DNA of 64,000 nucleotides from assembly GCA_903838295.1 (NCBI GenBank), contig CAILXX010000001.1:62001-126000 (forward strand), in the 5' to 3' direction. The notes beneath the pieces are model-generated. The model saw nothing but the letters and a program-made list of their open reading frames with translations, was not told where the DNA came from and did no database searches. The number at the start of each line of letters is the position of its first letter. Position 1 is the first letter of the stretch. The position numbers were made by a program, and so were the translations under genes. This document shows positions 29,966-38,329 of the stretch, piece by piece. The DNA comes from an uncultured Actinomycetes bacterium (GTDB lineage: Bacteria; Actinomycetota; Actinomycetes; Nanopelagicales; Nanopelagicaceae).

Positions 29966-31660
29966 CTAGCCTATCGAATCGAGTCGCATGATTTCCCAAA
30001 TTTCAGTGGCCAACAGTTCTATGGCGGATCCAATTTCAAGAGCTTTCCCGTTAATGAACGAGACGGGACGAACAATCTTCATTGATGACATGGCAACCGC
30101 AGATTCGACCGATTTGAGCATATCGAATGTAACAATGCCTTCCTGGATTAAACCTTTTTCCACCGCGAGCCCGCGGACAATCCCTGGCAGCGCTCCCGAT
30201 TCCAGTCTCGGCGTTATCCATTGACCATCGATAAGGAAGGAATAACTAGAGATAGCGCCTTCCCCAACCTCTCCATTGGAACCCACTAACAAGACCTCAT
30301 CTACTCCATCGGATACCGCATCTTCTAACATTGCTAAATTTTTATCATAAGGGTATTGCTTGTGTAAACCTATGCCGGGCTTACCTTCAACATAACTGGT
30401 CCTTACCTTCAACGGTTGCGGATCATCAGCGTATTTCTGCCAGAAAATTTTCACGCTACTTCCGAACATAATTCGGAGTCGAAGAACCAGATGACCGGGC
30501 AATTCACCGATCAAAGCAAGAATTTCTTCTTCACCTGGAATATGTATACCTAAGGCAATGCCAGATGCCCGAGCCCGACTCATATGCCGAGCGAAAAACT
30601 GCAACTTTCCTTCGTCGACTCGAATCGTTTCGAAGATCCCCGAATCCAAAGCCCATCCATTATCGTCGGTTCCCCCGGCAATTCTAAGTAGATTCGCCGC
30701 TTTCAATGTCGTCTCTTCCCACTCCTGCGAGGCATCACTCCCCCACGTAATTCCTGCACCAACACCTAATCGAAGAGATTCACCGTCACTACTAAAAGTA
30801 CGAATAGAGACATTCAAGAGAGCACTATCGCCTTGGACCCATCCAAATGCTCCACAATAATTTTCGCGAGACGAAGGCTCATACTTCTCAATGATCGATA
30901 TCGCTGACAATTTCGGTGCACCACTGACAGATCCAGGCGGCATTGTTGCTCCCAAGATCTGGCTCCAAGAAACATCACTGCGCAATTGCGCTTCTACATC
31001 AGAGACCATCTGCCGAAGACCTGGATGAAGTTCGTTTCTAAAGAGTTCGCTCGTATTTACAGAACCAACCTTGGCTATCCGTCCAAGGTCATTTCGCATC
31101 AGATCAACGATCATGAGATTCTCGCTCTTATCTTTTTCACCAAAATCATCGCTCTCGTCAAGACTTTTTGTACCCTTCATCGGACTAGTGATAATTCGTT
31201 GCCCCTCACGACGGAGAAAAAGTTCTGGTGAAACCGAGGCGATCTCCAATTCATTTAGACGTAAAAACGCCGCATAAGGGGCCGGATTATGTTTCAGCAG
31301 ATCCTGAAAAAGTGGAGCGAGTGATTCGCCAGATATTTCTGTGCTTAATATGCGACAAGCATTTACTTGATAAACCTCGCCGGCAGCGATTCGGTGACGT
31401 ATCTCTTCCACATAATCCATGAACTCAGATCGACTAAGCGAACTTCTCCAAAGACCGGATAACTGTTTCCAAGGATCATGCTCTGGAAAAGGTTCGCCGT
31501 GGAGTACTTTTCCAAATTTCGCGCAGAGCGATCTTCCTTCAAAGCTAGTTGTGATTACCCAAAACGAACCGTCATCAATCCGTGAAATATCCTCCGATAC
31601 CTCGATCAGTTCCGTAGCCAGCGCACCGCCCATCCAAAAGAAGGGCTCCGAGCGGTTCAT
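29966..31660 (-). CDS. pabBC: Fused aminodeoxychorismate synthase component I and lyase (PabB-PabC)
   Basis: Two steps of p-aminobenzoate and folate synthesis in one 564-residue chain. Residues about 1-335 are the chorismate-binding PabB domain: [61 protein letters not shown]. Residues about 345-560 are a class IV PLP lyase: [26 protein letters not shown] (candidate lysine), [17 protein letters not shown]. The amidase PabA is not in the window. The same fusion occurs in other bacteria. Confidence 0.9.
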   Translation of the reverse strand: MNRSEPFFWMGGALATELIEVSEDISRIDDGSFWVITTSFEGRSLCAKFGKVLHGEPFPEHDPWKQLSGLWRSSLSRSEFMDYVEEIRHRIAAGEVYQVNACRILSTEISGESLAPLFQDLLKHNPAPYAAFLRLNELEIASVSPELFLRREGQRIITSPMKGTKSLDESDDFGEKDKSENLMIVDLMRNDLGRIAKVGSVNTSELFRNELHPGLRQMVSDVEAQLRSDVSWSQILGATMPPGSVSGAPKLSAISIIEKYEPSSRENYCGAFGWVQGDSALLNVSIRTFSSDGESLRLGVGAGITWGSDASQEWEETTLKAANLLRIAGGTDDNGWALDSGIFETIRVDEGKLQFFARHMSRARASGIALGIHIPGEEEILALIGELPGHLVLRLRIMFGSSVKIFWQKYADDPQPLKVRTSYVEGKPGIGLHKQYPYDKNLAMLEDAVSDGVDEVLLVGSNGEVGEGAISSYSFLIDGQWITPRLESGALPGIVRGLAVEKGLIQEGIVTFDMLKSVESAVAMSSMKIVRPVSFINGKALEIGSAIELLATEIWEIMRLDSIG

Positions 31661-31688
31661 GGGCTAACGGTAGGCGAGATTGCCTGCT

Positions 31689-31740
31689 TTGGTGGTTGTA
31701 GGGCTCGTACGATAGATTTAGCCCTTCACCGTGAGGTGAA
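31689..31740 (+). promoter_or_regulatory. Possible promoter and leader hairpin for tRNA-Gly
   Basis: TTGGTG (31689-31694) and TAGATT (31713-31718), spaced 18 nt, fit a housekeeping sigma promoter ahead of the tRNA-Gly gene. A hairpin TTCACC-GTGA-GGTGAA (31725-31740) follows and ends 3 nt before the mature tRNA, possibly as a leader for 5' processing. Assigned by motif and position only. Confidence 0.35.
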
Positions 31741-31743
31741 AGT

Positions 31744-31816
31744 GCGGACGTAGCGCAGTTGGTAGCGCGGAACCTTGCCAAGGTTCAGGTCGCCGGTTCG
31801 AACCCGGTCGTCCGCT
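31744..31816 (+). tRNA. tRNA-Gly (GCC)
   Basis: 73 nt cloverleaf. Acceptor GCGGACG pairs with CGTCCGC, with discriminator T. The anticodon stem GAACC/GGTTC encloses TTGCCAA, giving anticodon GCC. The T arm contains GGTTCGAACCC. No CCA is encoded. Confidence 0.96.
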
Positions 31817-31875
31817 CTAGTAAGTAAAGTATTTCCGACTAGCACCGATGAACACTATGGTGCATCAGGAAAAAT

Positions 31876-31949
31876 GGTCGGATGGCCGAGAGGCGAGGCT
31901 CAGGACTGCAAATCCTGCTACACGGGTTCAAATCCCGTTCCGACCTCCA
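31876..31949 (+). tRNA. tRNA-Cys (GCA)
   Basis: Acceptor GGTCGGA pairs with TCCGACC, with discriminator T and an encoded CCA at 31947-31949. The anticodon stem CAGGA/TCCTG encloses CTGCAAA, giving GCA. The T arm contains GGGTTCAAATCCC. Lies 59 nt after tRNA-Gly on the same strand. Confidence 0.96.
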
Positions 31950-32001
31950 GTACTGGTGTCGACCAGTGACTGGATTGGGATGACAAAGGTAGGCTCCCGT
32001 A

Positions 32002-32346
32002 ATGCTAGAAAGTTCATCTCGTCCGTGGGGGCGATACCAAGTGCTTGAAGAGCAATCGACCCACAAAGTTAAATGCATTTGGGTTTCAGCCGGTCAACGG
32101 CTCTCTTATCAAAAACATCAAAAACGAGCAGAGCATTGGTTCATCGTTGCGGGTAGTGGTGAAGTAACAATTGATGGATCAATCCGTCTCGTTCAGGCTG
32201 GTGATTCTGTGGATATCGCAGTTAAGCAACTGCACCGCGTTCATAACACTGGTAAGGAAGATTTGATCTTTATCGAGGTACAGACTGGTACGTACTTTGG
32301 GGAAGACGATATTGAGCGTGTAGAAGACGACTTCGGCCGGGTGTAA
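32002..32346 (+). CDS. Cupin, mannose-6-phosphate isomerase type II-like
   Basis: 114 residues forming a single cupin. It starts SSRPWGRYQVLEE, the phosphomannose isomerase type II signature, with metal-binding QKHQKRAEHWFIVAGSGEVTIDG near 37-59 and QLHRVHNTG near 77-85. It may interconvert sugar phosphates or be an isolated cupin of another specificity. GGCTCCCGTA precedes the ATG, a weak ribosome-binding site. It stands between tRNA-Cys and tRNA-Val. Confidence 0.85.
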   Translation: MLESSSRPWGRYQVLEEQSTHKVKCIWVSAGQRLSYQKHQKRAEHWFIVAGSGEVTIDGSIRLVQAGDSVDIAVKQLHRVHNTGKEDLIFIEVQTGTYFGEDDIERVEDDFGRV

Positions 32347-32382
32347 GATTTGGCACCTTGCGACAAGTTGTAAGCAAGACCC

Positions 32383-32457
32383 GGACGATTGGCTCAGCGG
32401 TAGAGCACCACATTGACATTGTGGGGGTCACTGGTTCGATCCCAGTATCGTCCACCA
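32383..32457 (+). tRNA. tRNA-Val (GAC)
   Basis: 75 nt including the encoded CCA (32455-32457). Acceptor GGACGAT pairs with ATCGTCC. The anticodon stem CCACA/TGTGG encloses TTGACAT, giving anticodon GAC. The T arm contains GGTTCGATCCC. Its 3' 44 nt (32417-32460) recur imperfectly at 33637-33680, the pattern left by an element that integrated at a tRNA gene. Confidence 0.96.
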
Positions 32458-32510
32458 GAACTACCTAGAACTACCTAGAACTACCTAGAACTACCTAGAA
32501 CTACCTAGAA
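32457..32510. repeat. Perfect 10-bp tandem repeat, about 5.4 copies
   Basis: CTACCTAGAA is repeated five times without mismatch (32461-32510), preceded by a partial AGAA that is the end of the tRNA-Val region. There are no spacers, so this is not a CRISPR. It occupies the tRNA 3' trailer, in front of the convergent DUF3054 gene. Each unit holds a CTAG tetramer. Confidence 0.95.
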
Positions 32511-32525
32511 CAATCTTGGTACAGA

Positions 32526-32870
32526 CTAATTCGAGACGCGATTGAAGATTATTCGCCAGCCCACGAGCAAAAAAGTAAGTAATAGTGAGGCTACAATTAC
32601 AAAGCTCAGCGCAATTCCCTGGCCAGAGATCACGCGCAGAATCATGCCGACTGCGACCACGAAAATAACCAGGTAAAAACCACAATTACGAGCAATGAAA
32701 TTGCGATGCGTCAGCGTGAGGTAGGCCCAACCGAAGAGTAACCCAACGCCAAAAGGCCAGAACGTTGAGGCGATCCCTTTCAAAGTAATCCCGTGATCAT
32801 GATTGTGTCGACCGATCACAACAAAGATCAGCACGATCAAGAAATCGAAAAGGGTTGCAATTTTTTTCAC
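32526..32870 (-). CDS. DUF3054 membrane protein
   Basis: 114 residues with four predicted membrane segments. It has IGRHNHDHG after the first helix, TFWPFGVGLLFGWAYL in the second, and the family hallmark MILRVISGQGIALSFVIVA near 76-94. DUF3054 proteins are widespread in actinobacteria; function unknown. It lies inside the interval bounded by tRNA-Val and the duplicated tRNA 3' end. Confidence 0.85.
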   Translation of the reverse strand: MKKIATLFDFLIVLIFVVIGRHNHDHGITLKGIASTFWPFGVGLLFGWAYLTLTHRNFIARNCGFYLVIFVVAVGMILRVISGQGIALSFVIVASLLLTFLLVGWRIIFNRVSN

Positions 32871-32898
32871 AATAATCTCTCCAATCTCCTTGAGAAAA

Positions 32899-33351
32899 TT
32901 AGACTAAGAATTCTGAAAGTTGGATTTTCCCCATATTGCGAAGGATTCCCCAGTTCTTCTCCGCTTTATCTGGATCCGGGTTGCTCAGATAATCACGCAT
33001 CTGCATCGGAGTTATCTGCCAGCTCACTCCCCATTTATCGGTGCACCAACCGCAACGGCCAGCCTCACCTTCGGCTGTGATGGCGGCCCAAAGGCGATCA
33101 GTCTCTTCTTGACCATCACATTGAACAGAGAGCGATATTGCAGAATTAAAAGCTGGCCCGCCCTCAATCGACATGCCAATGAATTCATGGCCAAAGATTG
33201 TGAAATCTGCAGTGAATAGGGGTGCTCCCTCTCCCATTCGGTTTTCTTCCCGCAAGACAACATCCTTGAATGTTGCCTTATAGAAATCGAGGGCTTCCTC
33301 AAGGTCCTTGTTGAACCAGAGAAATGTCTTTAACGAGTGCGAGGTATCCAT
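32899..33351 (-). CDS. VOC-fold protein, PhnB/3-demethylubiquinone methyltransferase-like
   Basis: 150 residues, a complete PhnB-like vicinal-oxygen-chelate protein. It has FLWFNKDLEEALDFYKATFKD near 10-30, FTIFGHEFIGMSIEGGPAF, and the C-terminal CGWCTDKWGVSWQITP followed by NWGILRNMGKI. Despite the database family name it is not expected to be a methyltransferase. Ligand unknown. Inside the tRNA-Val-bounded interval, 28 nt from the DUF3054 gene. Confidence 0.88.
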   Translation of the reverse strand: MDTSHSLKTFLWFNKDLEEALDFYKATFKDVVLREENRMGEGAPLFTADFTIFGHEFIGMSIEGGPAFNSAISLSVQCDGQEETDRLWAAITAEGEAGRCGWCTDKWGVSWQITPMQMRDYLSNPDPDKAEKNWGILRNMGKIQLSEFLV

Positions 33352-33360
33352 CTCTAGAAC

Positions 33361-33637
33361 TTAACTATTCGATTCGATGAAGGCAAGTGATTGCGCAAAA
33401 ATTTCTGATGTGTCGTAGTCCAACGGCGAAAGGTGAAAACTATCACTCAGTTCTACTCGTCTTTTTTTTACTCGATCTGATTTCGGTCATGACGTTCTCG
33501 GTATTCGTAACAGGCAGAACATGGTCATCGGTTGAATGGAAGAGCAACAACGGTGCTTTGACGTTTTTTTTCAGAGCGGCTCGCGTAGCCTTCAATAATT
33601 TGTTGAGTTCAAGAACTCTCTTGGTAGGGAGAACGTC
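33361..33637 (-). pseudogene. C-terminal remnant of an alpha/beta-hydrolase (carboxylesterase)
   Basis: Read on the minus strand from 33637, the sequence gives DVLPTKRVLELNKLLKAT, then FHSTDDHVLPVTNTE, matching the last third of the intact esterase at 39023-39781 (DVLPTKGVIQLNKMLKET and FHSVDDHVLPVSNTE). At a run of eight A (rc of about 33463-33470) the frame shifts. The final part VELSDSFHLSPLDYDTSE matches IELTNSYHVATLDNEAP in another frame, up to a TAA at 33361. The N-terminal two thirds are missing; homology stops exactly at the tRNA-Val fragment. It is too diverged from the intact copy to be a recent local duplication. Confidence 0.85.
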
Positions 33638-33680
33638 ACTGTGGGCGTCACTGGTTCGACCCCAGTATCGTCCACCAGAA
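33637..33680 (+). repeat. Duplicated 3' end of tRNA-Val (att-like direct repeat)
   Basis: 44 nt matching tRNA-Val positions 32417-32460 with 3 mismatches, covering part of the anticodon stem, the variable loop, T arm, 3' acceptor strand, CCA and AGAA. Same orientation, 1220 bp away. It cannot form a tRNA. This is the usual footprint of an integrated or rearranged element that used a tRNA gene as attachment site. No integrase gene remains between the copies. Confidence 0.85.
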
Positions 33681-33718
33681 ATTCTAAATATGGTGCATCA
33701 ACTTTACATATAACTGGG

Positions 33719-36031
33719 TCACGCATCTTTGAGGAAGATTGGAATCTCAACATCAGGGCGTAAGTGACCTTCGTGCGCCCGAAGCGCTGCTTGGTGATAG
33801 AGCTCGATCCGTTCGATATTCGCTGCTTCTTGATATGGCCGTCCATCAACAAGTGGCCCAACCGTACCGCTCATCACCGCTATCACATCTTCACCAGAAA
33901 TCGTTTTGTGAACTTCTAACGCATGCGCAAGTGACAAAACTTTGCTGCGATTCTCCACCAAAATCTCCTCGGCTTTAATGAGCAACCCCCCAAGATTATT
34001 TTCTATACGATCGCTCAACATGCCTTTCGCAAGTTTGCTCTCATCACCTTGTGGCTTGCCACCTCCTGGCGCTCCTACTTCAAGACGACGATTCGAAGCA
34101 TGAGAACTGACCGTGGAGCCCATTCCCCAATGTCCCTCCATGAAGCTCGCAATTGTTGTAGCGCTCTCTAAATCACCCGAGACGCCAGAGGAATTATCGC
34201 CGCTGAAAAATAATCTTTCTCCCGCTAATGATGCGAGTGATACCAAAATGTCAGATTCGTATTCACTCCGCCAACGCGTAAACTGATCATCTGGCGGAAT
34301 TGATGCGACCATCCCCAAATAGTTGGAACCTTTTTCTATCGTTGCTAAATCAATGGCCATATGGTGGCGAACCAAATGCGCCATCACTGCATGACAGGCT
34401 TCATGGACCGCGACCGCGTGTCTTTCGCGCTCGATATATTCAACGTCTTCAGCGGGCCCTAACTCTTTAAGCTGCTTAGCCTTAATTACATCCGCAAAGG
34501 TGATTGCTGTCCTGCCCTGTCGTATTGCCAAGATTAAAGATTCGTTGATCGTATCTTTGATGATCGCTCCAGTTGCATACGGAGTTATTACTGCCAACTT
34601 ATCGATTTCCTCGTCCGAAAGGTTGTTGGAAACTTTTGCCAAATACCCCTGGTACGTACGCACGCGTCCAGCCTTGCTTGGATAACCCACGCGATACATT
34701 CGGTCAATACGACCAGGACGTAACAACGCCTCATCTAGTGCTTCCGGGAGGTTTGTAGCCATCACAACCAAGATACGGTACTTCGGTGGATTCTTAGGTC
34801 GCAAGCCTAAGGTGCGTCGAATAATACGATTGAAAAATCCGCGTGGTTTCTTCAAGCCAGAGAGTTCTGTGAGCAGCGCCTGCAACGTACCTTGGCCGCC
34901 ACCGCCACCAGACATAGCAGTATTCGCAACAAAATCTTCCTGCTGACGTCCCATCGCTTGTCGAAGCATTGCTTGTCGAACCACTAACGAAGCAGAGCTA
35001 GGACTGAGAAAATTCGCGCCATTACACGAATGCGATAAGAATGGCGATTGTGTCGCATATGCGCCTTGCCCGCCACCAACCGAGGCTCCTCGATTACCTA
35101 GAGAGTCAGCCTCGTCGAAAAATACAACAACACCGCCATATCGCAAAGCAAGTTTGCGTAACTTTCTAAAGAGTGACTTAACTTTCAATACGCCAACTCC
35201 AAAAAACATCGCGTTAAAAGCGCCTGGATCAACAAAGACGAATGGCTTACCGGTTTCTCCTGCCATCGATTCCGCCATCAAGGTCTTACCCGTTCCAGGA
35301 GGACCCCACAATAAAATTCCACCGGGCACATAACCGCCGTGCTTCTCTATCTCCTCTGGTGACTCTAGAAATAATAAATTCTCGCGGATCCGATTGAGCA
35401 CATGATCTTGACCCCAAACGTCACTAAAACGAGTACGGATGTCATCAGGAAAATAGGTATCAATTCCTCCCCTGCTTAAGAACCAGAACATGGCTCCAAA
35501 CTGGATGATGACGAAAAAGATGCCGAAGGCTAACTGACCCAGTAGTGGTAAAGATGACCAGAGTGCCTTCGGGGCCATAAATAGAGCCGTTACAGGAGTT
35601 TCTTTGTAAATGGCTCCCAAAATCACCGCAAGGAGCGAGATCAATAAAAGATATTTAATTAACCGCGAAATCCTGAATCGGTTCCAGTCTCCAATACGGT
35701 GAATTTGCTTATCGACGAATGAAAAATATCGAACCCAAACCCCGTGGTACGGCGCCAATGTTTCAGCTAGCCCGAAGTGAATTTGCCGCAATCCCTCTAT
35801 GCCGACCAACACCAGCAACCACCAACGTGACTGTACTTGGTTGGTGAATGCGTCATGAAAATTCAAAATCGGATCATTGGCCATCGATGCCCAAATCAAA
35901 ACCAGATAGACAAGACCGAAGAGCAAGAAGAATTTTGTGCGATCAAATAATGATAGATGGACACGAGTCAACCGATCGCTATCACGCAATCGACTCTGTT
36001 GTTGTGTTGAATTAGCTGATTCTATGCTCAT
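33719..36031 (-). CDS. Atypical FtsH-like membrane AAA zinc metalloprotease
   Basis: 770 residues. Four hydrophobic segments occupy about 33-200 (canonical FtsH has two). AAA module: Walker A GPPGTGKTLMAESMAG near 241-256, Walker B VVVFFDEADSLG near 300, and second region of homology ATNLPEALDEALLRPGRIDR. An unusual insertion of about 80 residues separates Walker B from the latter (Gly/Ser/Gln-rich, with AMSGGGGGQGTLQALLTELSG). The M41 site is HEACHAVMAH, with SGDLESAT as the likely third zinc-ligand region. Probably a divergent quality-control protease. A lipoprotein gene overlaps its start by 4 nt. Confidence 0.85.
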   Translation of the reverse strand: MSIESANSTQQQSRLRDSDRLTRVHLSLFDRTKFFLLFGLVYLVLIWASMANDPILNFHDAFTNQVQSRWWLLVLVGIEGLRQIHFGLAETLAPYHGVWVRYFSFVDKQIHRIGDWNRFRISRLIKYLLLISLLAVILGAIYKETPVTALFMAPKALWSSLPLLGQLAFGIFFVIIQFGAMFWFLSRGGIDTYFPDDIRTRFSDVWGQDHVLNRIRENLLFLESPEEIEKHGGYVPGGILLWGPPGTGKTLMAESMAGETGKPFVFVDPGAFNAMFFGVGVLKVKSLFRKLRKLALRYGGVVVFFDEADSLGNRGASVGGGQGAYATQSPFLSHSCNGANFLSPSSASLVVRQAMLRQAMGRQQEDFVANTAMSGGGGGQGTLQALLTELSGLKKPRGFFNRIIRRTLGLRPKNPPKYRILVVMATNLPEALDEALLRPGRIDRMYRVGYPSKAGRVRTYQGYLAKVSNNLSDEEIDKLAVITPYATGAIIKDTINESLILAIRQGRTAITFADVIKAKQLKELGPAEDVEYIERERHAVAVHEACHAVMAHLVRHHMAIDLATIEKGSNYLGMVASIPPDDQFTRWRSEYESDILVSLASLAGERLFFSGDNSSGVSGDLESATTIASFMEGHWGMGSTVSSHASNRRLEVGAPGGGKPQGDESKLAKGMLSDRIENNLGGLLIKAEEILVENRSKVLSLAHALEVHKTISGEDVIAVMSGTVGPLVDGRPYQEAANIERIELYHQAALRAHEGHLRPDVEIPIFLKDA

Positions 36032-36687
36032 CTATTTGGGCCCTTATCTGTGAAGGAAGCAACAATTTTTTCGATGACTGGGAGATTCTTTGTATAACAA
36101 TCCGTCGTACAGCGAATCACAAAGAGAATAAGGGATCGATGATCATTAGATAGCAAACCGATCTGGTTCACTGTTTGGCTGATTCCATAATTCGTGAAAT
36201 TAAATACTGCGTGAACTCCACGTGCGCCTTTTTGAACCAACTCTTCATCAGTTTTTACACCAAACACTGGAATCGATGTAGCACTTCCATCTTCCCATCC
36301 TGAGAGCGGAACGATCAGATCTCGTAAATAGTTGTATGAGACTTGTTGAATTTCGGTAGCGCTCAGCGCTCGTACCCGCGCATAGACGATCGGCGAATTA
36401 GGCGCTTGGAAATTCAAAACTCGTGCCGCACTCACCTTCGCTTCACCACTGTAAGCAATCTGCCATTGCACTCGGGCAAGTCGATCAGCTGCTCCCGCTT
36501 GCGTCGATAAGGCCTCTTCAGCGGCAAGCTCCTTAGTTGTGATCAGATGCCAAGAATTGGGAACCGCAAAATAAACACCATCCTTGGTGTCGATTGCATA
36601 GTTCTGTGAAGGTTTTCCACAACTCGTCAATACAAGTGTGCTGATAGCGACAATCGCTACCAAGGCAGTTGATTGACGAAATTTCAT
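36028..36687 (-). CDS. Lipoprotein coupled to the FtsH-like protease
   Basis: 219 residues. The signal peptide ends in the lipobox LTSC-GK, lipidated Cys near 23. The mature domain has GVYFAVPNSWHLITTKEL near 38-55 and ends ...KIVASFTDKG, a layout resembling PsbP/LpqN-type extracytoplasmic domains, a weak fold-level guess. The stop overlaps the protease ATG by 4 nt, so the two are cotranslated and may form a functional pair, such as a protease with an external regulator. Confidence 0.7.
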   Translation of the reverse strand: MKFRQSTALVAIVAISTLVLTSCGKPSQNYAIDTKDGVYFAVPNSWHLITTKELAAEEALSTQAGAADRLARVQWQIAYSGEAKVSAARVLNFQAPNSPIVYARVRALSATEIQQVSYNYLRDLIVPLSGWEDGSATSIPVFGVKTDEELVQKGARGVHAVFNFTNYGISQTVNQIGLLSNDHRSLILFVIRCTTDCYTKNLPVIEKIVASFTDKGPNR

Positions 36688-36768
36688 TGCGAAATTCTGC
36701 CCTATTTCTCAACCATTGGTAAGTTGAAATCAGTCCGGTATGGACCCATGAGATCGGACTTTCTGGAT

Positions 36769-36798
36769 CTCTTTTACTCTCTTTTACTCCCGTTTGCT
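36769..36798. repeat. 10-bp tandem repeat upstream of the nitronate monooxygenase-like gene
   Basis: CTCTTTTACT occurs twice in tandem (36769-36788), followed by a degenerate third unit CCCGTTTGCT. It lies 13 nt before the TTG start at 36811, in the divergent promoter region shared with the lipoprotein gene. Confidence 0.75.
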
Positions 36799-36810
36799 CC
36801 CCCTTGAGCA

Positions 36811-38298
36811 TTGAGTGCTGGCTCTGACCGTACTAATCAGTACTCCTTGCTGAGAGATTTACATTTAACCGTGAAGATCGAAGCGAAGAGCTCACTGCCC
36901 ACCGTGATTCAGGGCGGTATGGGTATAGGAGTTTCCTCATCGAGAATGGCTCGAGCCGTCTCGCTAACTGGGCAATTGGGGGTTGTCTCAGGGACGGCGG
37001 TTGATGCCGTAATGACTCGCCGGTTGCAAGATGGCGACCCCAGCGGTGAAATTCGGAGAGTATTGAAGCAATTTCCGGATCAAAAATGTGTGACCGAAGT
37101 GCTCAGCCGCTATTTTATCGAAGGTGGAAAAGCAGAGCACGCTAGTTACCTTGATACACCGAAACCCAGCTTAACTCCATCACAGTTCGCTTCTCAGTTG
37201 GTAGTCCTGGCAAATTTTGTCGAAGTGGCACTTGCGAAAGAGGGAAATAGCGGCCTTATCGGAGTGAATTTTTTAGAGAAAATTCAACTGGCAACCCCAG
37301 CCTCGATCTTCGGTGCGATGATTGCCAATGTTGATTACATATTGATGGGTGCCGGAATACCTTCAGATATCCCACAACTAATTCGAGATCTTCTAGCCGA
37401 AGAGAAAATTCATTTCAAGATTAAAGTAGAAGGCGCCGATCACCCATCCTTATTGATCTTTGATCCGCACATTATCGACGGAGTTGACTACGAATCGTTG
37501 AAAAAACCGTTTTTTATCGCAATAGTTTCCTCTCACATTCTGGCCAATTATCTTGCGCGTGACGAAGAAACAAAACCGGATGGCTTTGTTATAGAAGGTC
37601 CTACCGCTGGCGGCCACAACGCTCCCCCACGTAGTAAAGAATCTGTGGGTTCAGATGGTCAAAGTGTTTTTGGAGAGAAAGATCAAGCGGATCTCTCCAA
37701 AGTTGCGGCATTGGGCTTACCGTTCTGGTTGGCGGGTGGTTATGGAACTCCGGAAAAAGTTAAGCAAGCGATCAGTCTGGGAGCTACGGGCGTGCAAGTA
37801 GGTTCGCTCTTTGCGCTGACTACCGAATCTGGAATTACCGAAAATCTAAGAAACGAGGTCCTGTCCAGAGTGCAATCTGGAACTTTAGAAGTCCGCACAG
37901 AACCCCATGCCTCTTCTACTGGCTTTCCCTTTAAGGTGATCGAAATTAATGGAACTGCTTCCGAGGATTCTGTATATCAAGGAAGAACACGTCAATGCGA
38001 TTTGGGATACCTCCGTATTCCCTACAAACGACCCGATGATGGCATTGGTTATAGGTGCAGTGGTGAACCCACAAGAACTTTTGTGTTTAAGGGCGGAGAT
38101 ATCGACGCAACGAAAGACGTCCGTTGTCTATGTAATGCGCTCATGGCAAATATTGGCTTCGGGCAAGTACGTTGGGGTACATATTCTGAGCCTGCTCTTT
38201 TAACGCTAGGTTCTGACTTCTCCGGAATTGAGGAGCTACATGCCATCCACAATCATTTCTGGACGTCGAGTGAAGTTGTTGAATACTTATTGCGTTAG
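36811..38298 (+). CDS. Nitronate monooxygenase / PfaD-like flavin-dependent TIM-barrel enzyme
   Basis: Up to 495 residues. The FMN-binding signature LPTVIQGGMGIGVSSSRMARAVS is near 29-51, with VIEGPTAGGHNAPPR near 261-275 (catalytic His region), then WLAGGYGTPEKVKQAISLGATGVQVGSLFALTTES. The C-terminal extension contains a Cys-bearing CLCNALMANIGFGQVRWG, found in the longer members of this family. The oxidised substrate is unknown. The TTG at 36811 has no clear ribosome-binding site; the GTG at 36871 would give a start closer to typical family members. Confidence 0.85.
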   Translation: MSAGSDRTNQYSLLRDLHLTVKIEAKSSLPTVIQGGMGIGVSSSRMARAVSLTGQLGVVSGTAVDAVMTRRLQDGDPSGEIRRVLKQFPDQKCVTEVLSRYFIEGGKAEHASYLDTPKPSLTPSQFASQLVVLANFVEVALAKEGNSGLIGVNFLEKIQLATPASIFGAMIANVDYILMGAGIPSDIPQLIRDLLAEEKIHFKIKVEGADHPSLLIFDPHIIDGVDYESLKKPFFIAIVSSHILANYLARDEETKPDGFVIEGPTAGGHNAPPRSKESVGSDGQSVFGEKDQADLSKVAALGLPFWLAGGYGTPEKVKQAISLGATGVQVGSLFALTTESGITENLRNEVLSRVQSGTLEVRTEPHASSTGFPFKVIEINGTASEDSVYQGRTRQCDLGYLRIPYKRPDDGIGYRCSGEPTRTFVFKGGDIDATKDVRCLCNALMANIGFGQVRWGTYSEPALLTLGSDFSGIEELHAIHNHFWTSSEVVEYLLR

Positions 38299-38329
38299 AA
38301 ACCCAGATTGCCCAAGAGATCTAGATCTG

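Noticed and set aside
32457-32510. CRISPR-like array
   Set aside because: Units are 10 bp with no spacers and there are no cas genes; it is a simple tandem repeat.
33637-33680. A second tRNA-Val gene
   Set aside because: Only the 3' 44 nt are present; the D arm, 5' acceptor strand and anticodon loop are missing.
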